Positions 50,843 to 63,000 of a DNA stretch of 64,000 nucleotides are shown piece after piece. Made by a program: the position numbers and the translations under genes. Within the stretch, counting starts at the first letter, position 1; every line of letters starts with the position of its first letter. Under the pieces are notes generated by a model. That model searched no databases. It was not told where the DNA came from and was given only the letters and a program-made list of their open reading frames with translations. The DNA is from Ichthyosporea sp. XGB-2017a. Taxonomy: Eukaryota; Opisthokonta; Ichthyosporea. Location: positions 13,546 to 77,545 of the forward strand of contig PDIM01010373.1 in the NCBI GenBank assembly GCA_002811675.1, given 5' to 3'.

Positions 50843-52372
50843 TTATTCGGCCTGCCCAGCCTTTTCTTTTCGCTTGTTTAACCTCTCTTGAATCTTTTCT
50901 CTTTGTCTGGCAATATCATCGTTCATCGCATTTTTGGCGCCTTCGGCCTTTTGTAGCATGTCCCCGACTACTTGCTCTTGTCTTTGCGCAGCCTCTCGCC
51001 GTTCGTCAAGACGTGAAGCTAGAGCAGCAGATCTCTGCTCTCGCTCACGCGACTGCACATTCACTCTTTCGGCTTCATATTTCTTAACCTGTTCCAAATA
51101 TGTGTTAGGATCTATTGGTTTTCCTGTACCTGCAGCCGTTTGAGGTAGCTCGCTCTCTATTCCTGTTAGAGTCGCGTCCCTTGGGTCTAATTCATCTCCA
51201 GAATCATCTTCCCCATCTCCAGCTTTATCAAGGTTTTCAACGCTTTTTTGATCCTTTACCCTTTGCTTTCTTTGTGCAATTTTTTCAGCAATTAATTGCT
51301 TTTGCCGTTCAATTCCTTCTTGAGTTTTATGGACCCCTCTGTCCTTTTCCCCAAGCTTTGAATCGAACATTTGCTGGCGGCCATCAATCGCCTCCTTTCT
51401 CATCTGAAGCCTTTGCTGAATAGCCTCCCTTCTTTTTTCCGTTTCATTTGATGATTTTTCGTCCAACATGGCTTTCCTTTTTTGGTACTCTGAGAGAACC
51501 TCCTCTCCGCCAAAATCCTCCTTGATGCTTGCATGTAAAGCCGAACCCTCGCTCAATTTGTTTGTGTCAGTCTCAGGCTCCAGGTAAGTATCTTGAACTG
51601 CAAATGACACGCTCGACCGCTTCCTATGGAGCCCCCCTTCTCCCGGTGAGGTTTTGTAAGACTGCGCCGATTGACGTCTTTGGGCAATCGTGTCTTCGGC
51701 ATCGAGCTTATTTTTTTCATTTTCAAAGATTTTCATTTCTTCAATTTCGGTCATTTGTTGCTGAAATTCTGAAAACAAGCGCTCTTTCTCTTCCTCATAA
51801 TCAAGTGTTGGGTCAAAACTTCCTTCTTTCTTCTCAACCTCAGCTTGCTCAACCATCACCACTTCAATGTCATCCAGAGACTTATAATAGCTGATGTTTG
51901 TAAGAAAGTCTTCTATTTCTGCGAATGAAATTTTTGACCCCGGGAACTGTCTTCGTAGAGTGTAGCGTTTCCATATTTGCTCAGAAAAGTGTTCGTCTAC
52001 ATGAAGTAAAAACTGAGCCTGCTGCTCTGTTATAGAGCCCCGGCCTTGGCTATCTAGCATTGCGAAATCCCATTTCAAGCTTTGCAAAAATGTATTGATT
52101 CTCATAAGCTCGACCACAACATCAGCAAACATTTCTTTAGAACACTTTTCCGAACTTCCCATACTCTTCATTATGTTTGACACATACAGAATGTCAACAG
52201 GGGCCATGGCCATATCCTGCACAACTGCCTGAACCTGCTCAACATCCAAAAATCCTTTTCCTGACTTATCAGCCTCATAAAACAAGGGGTAAAAATCTTT
52301 GTCAGCTCCTTTGCTTTGAAATAAAGCCTTGTGCCCATTCAGGGAGCTATGGAATAGCGAGTATCTTCCCAT
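50843..52372 (-). CDS. EF-hand and coiled-coil protein
   Basis: 509 aa, no intron. The N-terminus has two EF-hand-like segments: FYEADKSGKGFLDVEQVQAVV (about 30-50; loop D-K-S-G-K-G-F-L-D-V-E, close to canonical) and FAMLDSQGRGSITEQQAQFLL (about 100-120; loop D-S-Q-G-R-G-S-I-T-E-Q). A third helix pair follows. From about 190 to the end the protein is a charged, Glu/Lys/Arg/Gln-rich coiled coil (EMKIFENEKNKL, RQKQLIAEKIAQRKQRV, RQREKIQERLNKRKEKAG). The layout suits a calcium-regulated cytoskeletal or ciliary scaffold, which is inference. The stop codon lies inside AATAAA on the minus strand (50847-50842). Confidence 0.7.
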   Translation of the reverse strand: MGRYSLFHSSLNGHKALFQSKGADKDFYPLFYEADKSGKGFLDVEQVQAVVQDMAMAPVDILYVSNIMKSMGSSEKCSKEMFADVVVELMRINTFLQSLKWDFAMLDSQGRGSITEQQAQFLLHVDEHFSEQIWKRYTLRRQFPGSKISFAEIEDFLTNISYYKSLDDIEVVMVEQAEVEKKEGSFDPTLDYEEEKERLFSEFQQQMTEIEEMKIFENEKNKLDAEDTIAQRRQSAQSYKTSPGEGGLHRKRSSVSFAVQDTYLEPETDTNKLSEGSALHASIKEDFGGEEVLSEYQKRKAMLDEKSSNETEKRREAIQQRLQMRKEAIDGRQQMFDSKLGEKDRGVHKTQEGIERQKQLIAEKIAQRKQRVKDQKSVENLDKAGDGEDDSGDELDPRDATLTGIESELPQTAAGTGKPIDPNTYLEQVKKYEAERVNVQSREREQRSAALASRLDERREAAQRQEQVVGDMLQKAEGAKNAMNDDIARQREKIQERLNKRKEKAGQAE

Positions 52373-54210
52373 TATTAAATACCTGAAACAACCCCGTTCA
52401 CATTATTGCAAAGGCAAAATTTAATAATCAAATGATGTTACGGCCTCGCCTCACCGTGCCTCACCATCGCGGGAATCTGGGGATATGCGCATAAGCTGTT
52501 CTGTGCAAGAACATAGAGTATCCCAGTTCCATTCACTCGGGATGCATATACCTGACACCTTTAGACACTTAGTCACTTCCACTCAGATCCCTTACAAGCC
52601 AGGCCAAACATGCATGTGAGTGCAGCAAATCCCACCTTAATTTCTAAAAGGAAGAGTCTTTGTGTTATGGCCCTGGAATAGATATTATATGCACCATTGT
52701 ACATTGTAATTATAAGATAATATAATTATGATGTATGTTGATGTCGATATATCGGCGCATGCATGGCTGTGGGTAACTATTTTTATTTTATATTTATATA
52801 TAACGAAATAAGACCAAGTGGGCTAGAAAAGGGTACAGCATTCAGTTTTAGTATTTGCTAATGGAGGTAAAGGATTTGTGTTTATCTTAATAGTTTCATT
52901 TGCCGATATTTTAAGACGACTTTTATAAATAAATGCTTTTCTTTGTTTGGTTAAGGATCATGGACGACTTTAGTGCTTGCTATTTATAGAGGCATTCGCA
53001 CTCAAAACTATGCAACAATGTTTTTAGTTGTTATATCCGAAATGCAGCTTCTTGATGATCATAACCCTGTCCAAGGAGCGTTACAATATTACTGACAAGT
53101 GACAAACAAGGCTGACAATTAAAAATTACCCTCGAAAATTACCAGACTAGCGGGCGATCTAGCTACAGTACACAAATATAGCTACGACGCGTTCCGCGGA
53201 TCGACGTGCAGACTGCAGATCGTCCGGCACCTCATGCACGGCTGCGCGGGGCGCCAACGTGCGCCAAACGAAGGCGCTTCTCGGGCGAGTTCTCGGGGCG
53301 CTGACAATTTATTATTTATACTTTATATAATAAGGCCCTCTAAAATGCCCGAAAAACGTCATCGAAAAGTCTCCTGACATTGAAAATGAAACCCCATTGA
53401 CTATATCGACCCGGCAGTGATAATATCGAGAGGTTTATAATAAATTAAAAGTCACAACTGCGTCGAATTATGTACGAGAATACCCTAACCCTCTCTTGAA
53501 TGCGGACAAATTTAAAATTCTCCACAGACTACGTCGTCGACCCCCGCGGCCTCCACAGACAAGCTGAGTTGCTGAGTGCTGTTACTTTGTGCTACATAAT
53601 CCTCCCCTTGCTTTACTAAGACTGCTGTCTTCTGCTGTAGGCTGTAGCCTGTAATTATAGAGTGTAGGCTGTACTGCTTGAGGCTTGAACAACTTATCGA
53701 CCTCTCTACTCCTACTCTCTCAGTCTCTCTCCACGAAGGCCAAGCTAGCTACTAGCTCTAGACCTCACTAGACCTCAATTCTCAACTCCTCTCTATTTAG
53801 ATCAACTCAAGTAATTATAGTGATTGCTTATTCTCGCCCGCGCCACTGTGTGTATATAGATAGAACCGGTGGAGCCACCGAACATAGATAGGATAAGACT
53901 GAAATCACAACACTAGCATACCCAGCCTTACAGCAAGGCGATTGGGCGTAACTAGAATATAGAAGTGTTTTGCCCGTTGAACTTGCTTTTCTGCTTTTGC
54001 CTGATTTTTGTTTGGCCTCAAAGGTTACTTTCTCGCTGCGCATTTTGATGTGCGGCCTGTCTCGTATACTTCAGCATACCAACATAAAGAGTGGTTGAAA
54101 CGTTCTTTCTTCAGTTTAGCTTTATTATTATTATTTTCATCGTTTGTGCGTTTTGCACTTGATTGTATCCCATTGTCTTTAATCTTGTGTTCAAATACTC
54201 ATATATCGCA
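52373..54210. promoter_or_regulatory. Long divergent intergenic region with a GC-rich island
   Basis: About 1.8 kb, the largest spacer apart from the left edge. It contains a GC-rich island at about 53190-53310 (GCGCGGGGCGCC-type words) in otherwise AT-rich DNA, a CCCTAACCCT telobox-like element at 53483-53492, and repeated CTGTAGGCTGTA words at 53630-53675. No coding frame was recognised. Confidence 0.5.
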
Positions 54211-56871
54211 ATGTCTCCCATCCCGGATAGCTCTCCTGTATGGGTTGAATTGGCCCAACATAAGTGGTGGCCAGGAATTGTAAGTGTGTCAAATCTTGGA
54301 GTATAGTGCTGCATAATAACTTTATGACATTTTTGGGGGATTCTGACTTTCCTTTCACCTGTTTTACAACACTTTACTTAGATTGCTGGAAGTGAACCAT
54401 TGCCGAAAGGTGAAGAGCCTAAAATGCACGTCTTTCTATGCGGTAAAGATCGAGTGTAAGTTTTGAGAGTGTGTGTACTGAAAAACTTTGTTATTGAGGT
54501 TTCGTATTCAACTTTTGTATTTTGGTTATTTTGTGGTCCAGTATTTGTGTTGATCATAATAAGGTGGTCAAATATAGAGGAAGGCTAGAAGATTACCCTA
54601 GCGAGCCTTACTTTGAAGGGCCTGGCTTTCTCCATGCAGCCACAGTACGAGATAAATATGATGCTGAAGATGTGAAATTTCTTGTTAAGGATGCTTACGA
54701 TAGATACAAAAATGGTGATGACGAAGTGCCCGTGAAACGCGATGGCAGTGCAAAATCAAAAGGGGAAATGGGAAGGGGGGCATTGAAAGGCCAACCAGGG
54801 GGATCGGGGAGTAAAATGGTGCGGTCTCAAGTGAAAACTGCTTCGCAGAAGGGGAAAATCGGCGTCCAAGAATCAGCGAAAAATGCCAGTACTGTAAGTA
54901 AAGACGAACCGGCAAAGGTGCGTATAGCTTTTTAATTGTGGCTTTTATAACCTGTTATAATCATTTGAGCGCTCAAACTTATTTTACACATTCAAATGAA
55001 ACTTTCTAGGTTCCTACGCGCAGAACTCGAAGGGGTAATCGAGAAAATGCCGCGGACGAGATTTCTTGTAGTGTTTGTTATGAGATTTTCCAAGACCTTC
55101 CTCTTCTCCACAAGCATGCTGTTGCAATGGGCCATGAAGCTACATTGTCATTTTATCCATTTTTTGAATGCCCATTGCGTGACTGCTCCTTCATTTGTTT
55201 TGATAAAAATGAACTTTTAAATCATCAAGAAAGTGCGCACCCAACGGTGTACAACCAATTGCAGCAGAAAGGGCGAGAGAGTTCTTCTAGTGATGTTTCT
55301 GTTACTAATGACTCTGTAGGAACCATGGCGGACGACTCCGAACCCTTTACAAATTCCAGCGTTGTTGATGGGTCTGCAAGCTTTGCATCAAAGCCTGCTA
55401 GTAGAACCTCTGGTCGAAACTCTTCTCTTCATGAGCCTCAAGCGTTTGTACCTCATAAAAATCACATGCGCGTCAGTGCGCTTTACCAGGCGGAAGTTAA
55501 AACATTTGTGAAACCAACAAAGACCGGTAAGTGGGACCGCTGTCACTAAACAATATCGCGCGTGTATGATGACTGACTGTAATTAATTGAATATTCTTTA
55601 TTGTAGAGGGCCCATATGAAAGTCGATCTACCCTTGTGTGGGATCCCAATAGCATTGTTCCTGAATCTGAATGTAAGTGTTTTCTCTCTTTTTTTTTCAA
55701 AAACAAAAAAAAATGGTTTTCTTATTATGCCCGCATATTCTGTATAGTAAATTGGTATTTATCTGTGGCAAACTCAAACCTCGTTCCAATGCCGAACCGT
55801 GACATTGACTTTGCACTCAATGCGCTGAGCAAGCATAAATACTGCGTGAGAGAAGCACTCCTGTATATAATGAAAAATAGGGCGCCTAATTCATCAATTC
55901 TTGACCTCATGCCGGAGTGGTCAAAGGAAGAAGAAGCAATTTTTGCAAGCTGTTATTCAAAGTATGGTAAAAATTTCGTACGCATCCAAAAAAGGCTCCC
56001 CAAAAAAAAGGTATCAGAGCTTGTGAAGTATTATTACAAGTGCAAGAAACGATACCCGTCGAAATTTTACAAATTAAAGGAAACGCGGTCCACGGCGTCC
56101 TTGAATAGTGAAGATGATACTACGGGGGCTACTTCGGCTACGCTGAGTGACACTTCCAGTCGAATAGGCAAAACTAAATCCAAGACCAAAGTAAATGTAT
56201 CAGTTAAAAGTGCCGTTATAGGAACCATGAAATCAAAAAAGCAGGCAAAAAAAGGAGAAAGGCGCCGTTGTACAGCTTGTAAAATAACTTTAATGCCAAC
56301 TTCGAAGAAAAGCCAAGGGCCCACGAAATGCCTCGCTTGTGAGCTAAAGGAAAAGGCGAAAAATAGTGAAGGGGTGAGTAAACTCCCACATACTGATTCG
56401 AAGAGTGACAACATGAAAATTGATCCCACCCGCACAACAAGCGTAGGGGAGGAAGAGAATTTAAGGGCGAAAGAAAGCGCGAAAACCACCCGAACAAAAA
56501 CCTCCAAGGATACTGTTACTGACACAGTGACAGAGAAGTCACGGCTAACTTTCGAACTTAGTTCGCCTTCTCGAACAGGAAGTGCAACTGATGGGAACAC
56601 GTTAAGGGAGGCTTCCATTAATTCCAAATTGGGGAACCCAACCAATTTCATTGACAATACATCGACAGATATTAGAATTCCACAATCCAATTCAACTGAT
56701 ATTGAAGAGGCTGGCAAACTTTCGTCAAGCCTTATGTTCGTAACAGTCCCAAAGAGTGGCATAAACAAGCCAGAAAATGCGTGCAGCTCCTGCAGTTCGT
56801 GTGCCAGCAATCTTTGGAGAATGTCAAAGAGTGGAGTTGTCTGCAATAGCTGTTTTACAGCATCGCATTAA
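54211..56871 (+). CDS. PWWP-C2H2-ELM2-SANT-Cys4 chromatin protein (six exons)
   Basis: Assembled from six exons: 54211-54279, 54382-54455, 54542-54917, 55010-55526, 55607-55672, 55748-56871, all with GT/AG ends, total 741 aa. A PWWP domain (about 8-115) begins SSPVWVELAQHKWWPGI with the K-W-W-P-G core, which reads methylated histone tails in other proteins. Two C2H2 fingers follow (about 193-250: CSVCYEIF...HKHAVAMGH and CPLRDCSFICF...HQESAH). ELM2 is at about 324-400, with MRVSALYQAEV, STLVWDP and, across a join, LNWYLSVAN. SANT is at about 424-470 (EWSKEEEAIFASCYSKYGKNFVRI). C-x2-C pairs at about 543 and 715-735 resemble GATA-type zinc knuckles. ELM2-SANT recruits class I histone deacetylases in MIER, MTA and CoREST. 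AATAAA lies at 56962-56967. Confidence 0.82.
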
Positions 56872-57050
56872 TTGTTGAGTGAAGGTCTAACCGGGAGCTG
56901 CTCGCTCACCTCATTCTTCTAATCATTCCGAACCCTCCCAATGCCCGTTGGCCATTGTGTAAATAAACTTTTTTTTGCGATTTTTGGAGGCCTCGCACGT
57001 TTATTTCCTTTTTCTTTCTCTCTGGCTGAGGAAAATAACAAGTACTTATT

Positions 57051-60000
57051 TTAGCTTAGCTTGTACAATGGACTTGGAATTCCAAAATCCCCTGGCCTTC
57101 TGAAGTAGTTGACACCCTGACCGATAAGTGTGCTAGAATTATAGTCGGCCCACATTCCTGTTGTGGGCGCATTTCTTTTCTTTCGCTCAAGTGAAAGTGC
57201 TTGCATATGTGTCAGCGAAAAGGCAAAGAGGTCCTGAAATTCCGGGGTTAGTATTCGAGGTCTGAAACCTTATCTACTCAAAGGGGACAATGTCATTCAC
57301 TTACCCTGTTTACATTGTGGAATGGAGGAGGTCTCAACAAGATAACGTCAATTCTATCTTGATCTTTCCCAATATGGGGTTCTACAGTTCCTAGAATTTT
57401 GTGCATATCAATTTCATGAACATTCGGCTTTGGGTAGTTGATGACAGCTTCTACAACCGAATGATCCTTGTCATCTTCAACTGCCCTAGACATCACAGCT
57501 TCTTTTACCCCAGAGAAATACTATAATTAGCACAAATAACAAATGCAAGGTCAGCGTATACTTTCATGGTGATAAAGGATAAAATCTCGCTTTAGGTGCT
57601 GAATTTTACTTACAATATCTTCAACAACCCTTCTAAACTTCTTATAGAGCTCATCGTTCCCGAGAATAGAGTACTTTTTTTCCCGAGTTAGCTCATATAT
57701 GTTCTTAACAGTCTGCGACCAGTTTGAACTGTTAACGTCGCACTGTGTTTCCAAAAAGGTCATAAAATCGCTGTCCAAGGGAGCATCGACCTTATAGGAC
57801 AAGTCTTCCTCTTCCGCGTCATTTAAAGCTAACAAACTATCCCTGTGGCGTTTTTCTTTTAAATTTCCTGAAGACTCTGCTTGAATCTTCCGAGAAATCG
57901 TTGATTCAAAAGGCAGTTGCCCATGGCTTTGTAGAGCGCTTTCAGTAAGCTCAGGTGTTTCATTAGATTCTGCAAAAGTGCTGGAGACCCGGATCGCTTT
58001 AGGCTGAGCTTCGTCTTTTAAGTTATCAGGCTGGTCATTGCTCACTGGGTCGCTCTGAGAAGTAATCACACAATCACCTTTCGATTCATGAGCATGATCT
58101 CTTTCGACATCTTCAACACTCAAGTCTGTCTCCTTTACTGAACCTGATTCTGCAGAAACAGACCCTTCTAGTATTGCTTGCTCCGAATATGCACATAAGG
58201 TATCTAATAATTGCATAGACATTTCATGGGCTCTTTCTACCTCTAGGCGTTCCACATTGGGGAAACATTTGGCCAAAATATCCTGCATATATATATGAGC
58301 GTCACTCTCGTATTGGCTCAATGAATCACATTCTGACGTAGGAGTGGGAGAAGATAAGCCTAGGCGTTGAAAAATCTTTTGATATATAATATCTTCAATG
58401 CTTGCTCGGGCAATATTTCGGATCTCAATCAAATCGGGAGAACCAGGAGGGCTTTCGTATTCGTATATCTTTTCAAGCCTTTTGATCGAGCTTTTAACAA
58501 TTTCATAAGTATTTTCGACCGCCATTTCGTGTGTTACTTCCATTTGATACGCCAATAATTCTTCCAATTTCGGTTCTATTTTGCCCATTATTTCATTAAT
58601 CATGTTTCTAACCAAGAATCGCTTTTCAGATGGAGTTGTCGATCGACTGCTGAACCCAGAACTTTGGGGCGAAGGCACACCACTAGTCTGTTTTACAGGA
58701 TCTACGGTTGATGACGCGTCAGCGTCATCTCCAGAATATAAAACTGTATCACTAGGAGAAGACTGTTGTGTTGGGATAGAGTGACTGCCGTTTGTCACGT
58801 CTTGAGCATTGTTTTCTTTTGGGCCCTGTTTTTCGTTCGTGTGGGAGTCACCCACTTGTTCGTCGCCAGGTAAAGACCCTATTGAGCTCTGTGAGCGTAG
58901 TCTCACAGAACTTCTTCTAAGAGATCCTTTGCTTAGGGCTCTGAGCAAATTTTCCGCTGTGTTCGTAAACTTCATTTCTCTCGAGTTTTCTCTTTTTAAA
59001 CTATCTGTGATTTTACTTAGAAGCTCCAAGTTGGCAGATGCGGAAACACCTGACAAGCTCAAGCGACGATGGCGCTTAGGCTTGTTCATCTCAACCTTCT
59101 TTTCCACGTCTTCTGTTTGTACGCTGTACTTGCAATGTTTCAGCTGTGGAACGGGTACCATCGTCAACAGTTCTAAATACATTCTTTCGATTTCGTTCAG
59201 TCCGTGACAATGACTTAGATACGAGAAGAAAAACATGTCACAAGTTAATGGAGATTGTATTCTACATACACGGAGAACCTCCGACTCCGCAGACGAACGG
59301 ATTTGATCATGAACTGTTATTCCAAACCCATAAATGTAGATTTTCCATAGTTTCTGGGGAGATTTAACTATAAAGTAGTCTTTGAATGCTCCTGTCTTGA
59401 AAACCCGAACTTTAACTTTCACCATGACATGCTTTCCTTCTTTTAGAGTCCCTTCTCCGTTATCGATAGGGCTAAGAAAAAGATTAAGAGACTCTCTTTC
59501 TTGAACACTGTATATCACATCTGCTTCACCTTCATTACTTATTTTGAAAGAGAGGGTCTTTTCATATCCTACAGGAAAGCTCTTTTCAATTAACGGGCAA
59601 GGGTGCACGCGTAAGGCCAAGACTCCTCCTATTCCGATAACTGATAGTTCTTTGTAATGCCCCCTTGCTTCCACGATGAAATTTCCAAAGTATTTATCTG
59701 TAGTTGTGGGAACGAACACAACATCAATCGTTTGGGAACCTTTCGCTAGAATAGAACCCTCGGCGGCGGACAAAAAGTACCCATCTCGAATTGACGGTAT
59801 TGTCCAGTTAGCAGTTACTTTACCCCTATTTACAATGGTAAAAGACTTGGTGGTTGGATAGTTAACTGCGCAAACACCAAAATCCAGCAAAGAGTTTTGA
59901 ATAATAAATTCAGGGAAAGCAGCCCTTCCTTTCACAAGAATATCGAAGTTTCCAATACTTTCCGTTTCCATCTTTATGACGCTTCGAACCTCATATGAGC

Positions 60001-63000
60001 CAGAAGGACACCATTGCACTGTAAAGACAGAACTGCTGTTGCCGTCAATCTGACCACCTTGGGGAGACACTTTTATAGGATACCCAAATTTAAGATCATA
60101 TGAAAGAGGATATTTACCGTAATTTGTAACAGTAAACTGCTTTGCAGAAACTTCCATTACCCCACAATCACCCATGTGAATTTCACGAAACTCTTCGGGC
60201 TTAACCTTTGATTCTTCACAATGTCCTTTTATCGGTATCCTGAGTGGGGGGGATGTATCCTCATTGTTCAAAAAAATTGTTTCGTTGATAGGGCCCATGA
60301 CAGAGTATATGTACGTTAATTCAACCGCAATCTTTGCTCCTGGTTCTGCAATTCCCTCGGAAGGTTTGATTTTAAAGGGGTGGGGTCTTTTCTCTGATGA
60401 CACTTTGAAGCGAGTAGTCACAGTGCCTGCATTATGGAAATGGAATATTGCCTTGTTCATTCCATTTTTATCGAATATTCCAAAATTTAGGAATTTTTCT
60501 TTTGCAATCAAAGGTGCTCTTCCAGACATAAAAAGGATGGGAATCTCATGTTCAGAGTATGGAGACGATATTTTGATTTTTCTTTTTCTTCGCATTTCCA
60601 ATGACGGCTTATAGATAACTTTCACATTCACTTTGGAAAAGGGACTTACAATAACTTTTTGGGGGTCAAACCAACAGTCTTCAAATGCTTTTTCGTTTTT
60701 GCTCGAACCCTTGCTAATAGCAAATGTGAGTGGATAATTGACATCGCCTACATTTGATATTTCTAGAGTATCGTAGTATGTATTTCCTACTAAGCAGGAC
60801 TTAAAACTGATTGATTCCTCGGTGATTAAAAGGACAGACTCTCTACCAGTACCAACAAGCACGATATCATAAACTTTGTTATTAGCCGTTATTGAAACAA
60901 GTCCACTATCCGGGCTTTCGACTGGTGGATTGAAAGATATGGGGATATTATAATAAGAGCCTGGTTTTACTTTAACAATACTTTTGGGCCAATCTGGTGC
61001 CGGTTTGAAAAATTCACTATTGGCTAGTGTGATGCGATCAATTTGAAGAACTGCATTTCCGACATTATAAACTGGGAGACCTTGGATTGTATCTTTATCC
61101 ATCATGCAATTTCCAAAATCAAATTTTTCATAATTACTCAAGGATAATTTTGAAATTCCCCCTCCGGCATGGAGAGGAAATTCCATAGGTTCTGTGCACT
61201 CAGTGAGAAAAGTCACAGGCTTGTCCTCAACAATCTCTTCTAAAGGCTTGTACACGAAAGTAATATCCACTTCCTCTCCCTTTTTGAGAACCCCCTTTTT
61301 TGGAAAAACTTGCAGATATGAATTCTCGTGAAATAGCTCAAAAATAACAGTTTTGTTGCCAATATTTTTGAATTTCCGTAATATTTCATCTTGGTTCCCT
61401 ATATTTAACAGCCCAAAATTCAAAGGTTCTGTTGAGCTCACAATAATACTAACAAAACGAGGAGATGCCTGAATAGGGATTTCATATACAGGCGCCTGTG
61501 GAACATCGCTGTAGATAAGTAGTGACCCCGAAAAGGCCTGCTCGGAATTCAAAGTCAACTGAACATCCAATTCTTGACTTGAAAACCCTTCTACTGTCCT
61601 TGAACTGGGGATTACCTCTACTTTTGATTCTAAGAAACTTGTTTCGCCAACAGGTGTGCTTCGTATCAAGTGATAAAACAACATTAAGCGTTTTTCACTG
61701 TCTTCTAGAGAAGATTGAAAGCCACCAGATACTAGATTGAAATGACTTTTCCCAGCCTGTATTGCGGTCGTTTTCTGAGGTGCTTTTGCATTCATCGCAT
61801 CATCCTCAAAATACAAGACAGTATATCTCAACATTCGCCAATAATCTTTGGCGCTAAATGTACACTCAATGTCCTCTACATCCTTCTTGCCCGTGTATAA
61901 AGGTATTTTAGACCCTTTTACCAATGTCGATGCATACCTTGATCGGGGATCTATCTTCGGAATTTCGCAAGGGAGTATAAACTTTTCCCCTTCACCCGCA
62001 ACATCTCCACCCACAGACCACTTAAAAGCTAACTTCGATGTAATAGACCCTTCATTTTTGAGAATGATTTTTCTGGAGTATAGAAAATTAGTAGCAGTGT
62101 CTCCAAACTGCAAGCTTCCTTTGTGTGAAAGATTATAAGTACCCCCTTTTCCTGAAATGGGAACAAATAGTTCCTGGAACTCTGTTTGAAGTTTGACTTG
62201 GGAAACATACGTGGTACTTACTAACGGCTGAAAAGCAGCACCAACCTCAACAAAACTATTTTCTGGCAAAACCACGTTAAATTTTTGGGAGTAGACGGCA
62301 TGAGCATCCTTCTTTCGTACAGTTCCTCCAATCCAATAGCCAACCTTTTGTCTTACAGCATCGCTAATCTGACATGTTTTGAACTCTGGCATATCAATCG
62401 ATACAGCCAAATGTACAGGTACTGAGCCTTTGTTGTGTATATAAAAACTGCGTTCGACCTTAGCATTCAAGGGAATCGTATTAAAAGTTAAGGCTCTGTT
62501 ATCTAAATCCTCCTTGTTGGAAAATTCAATTGACAGTTTACCCATACCCCCTTTGCCAGCCAAAGTTACTTCTATGGTACTTGATTCCCAAATCACTTTT
62601 AAATCAGAGGATATTTTGCTATCCTCTTTAGGCTTAAAAGTCACTTTTAGAGGCATTATGTCACCCACTTGAACTCTTCCTGATGTTGGTGCCACACTAA
62701 ATTCTTCCATGGCCCACGGCTGAATCATAAAGTCAGAAGGGAAAGAACCATTATTCACCAAGTAGAAAATATGGACTGACTTACTGTAGACTGGTTTTGT
62801 TCCTAGATCTATAATAATTTCGGGTGTCCTTTGCGGAATTTTTGTTCCGTCTTTTTGATACATATTTAGCAATGGTTCTCCCCCTCTTCCACTTAATATA
62901 ATGTCTTCAAACCCCCCAGAATACGATAACCTGGCCTTCCTGAAGACTCTTTCAGGTTTTTGGGCGCTAAAAAGGAACGTAACAAGCACTTCAGATTTTG

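Noticed and set aside
49790-53230. Shared words (ACGTGCAGAC, ATATAGCT, GCGGA) between 49.8 kb (minus) and 53.2 kb (plus), perhaps a dispersed repeat
   Set aside because: Only short matches with unequal spacing; flanks do not align. A self-alignment would be needed.
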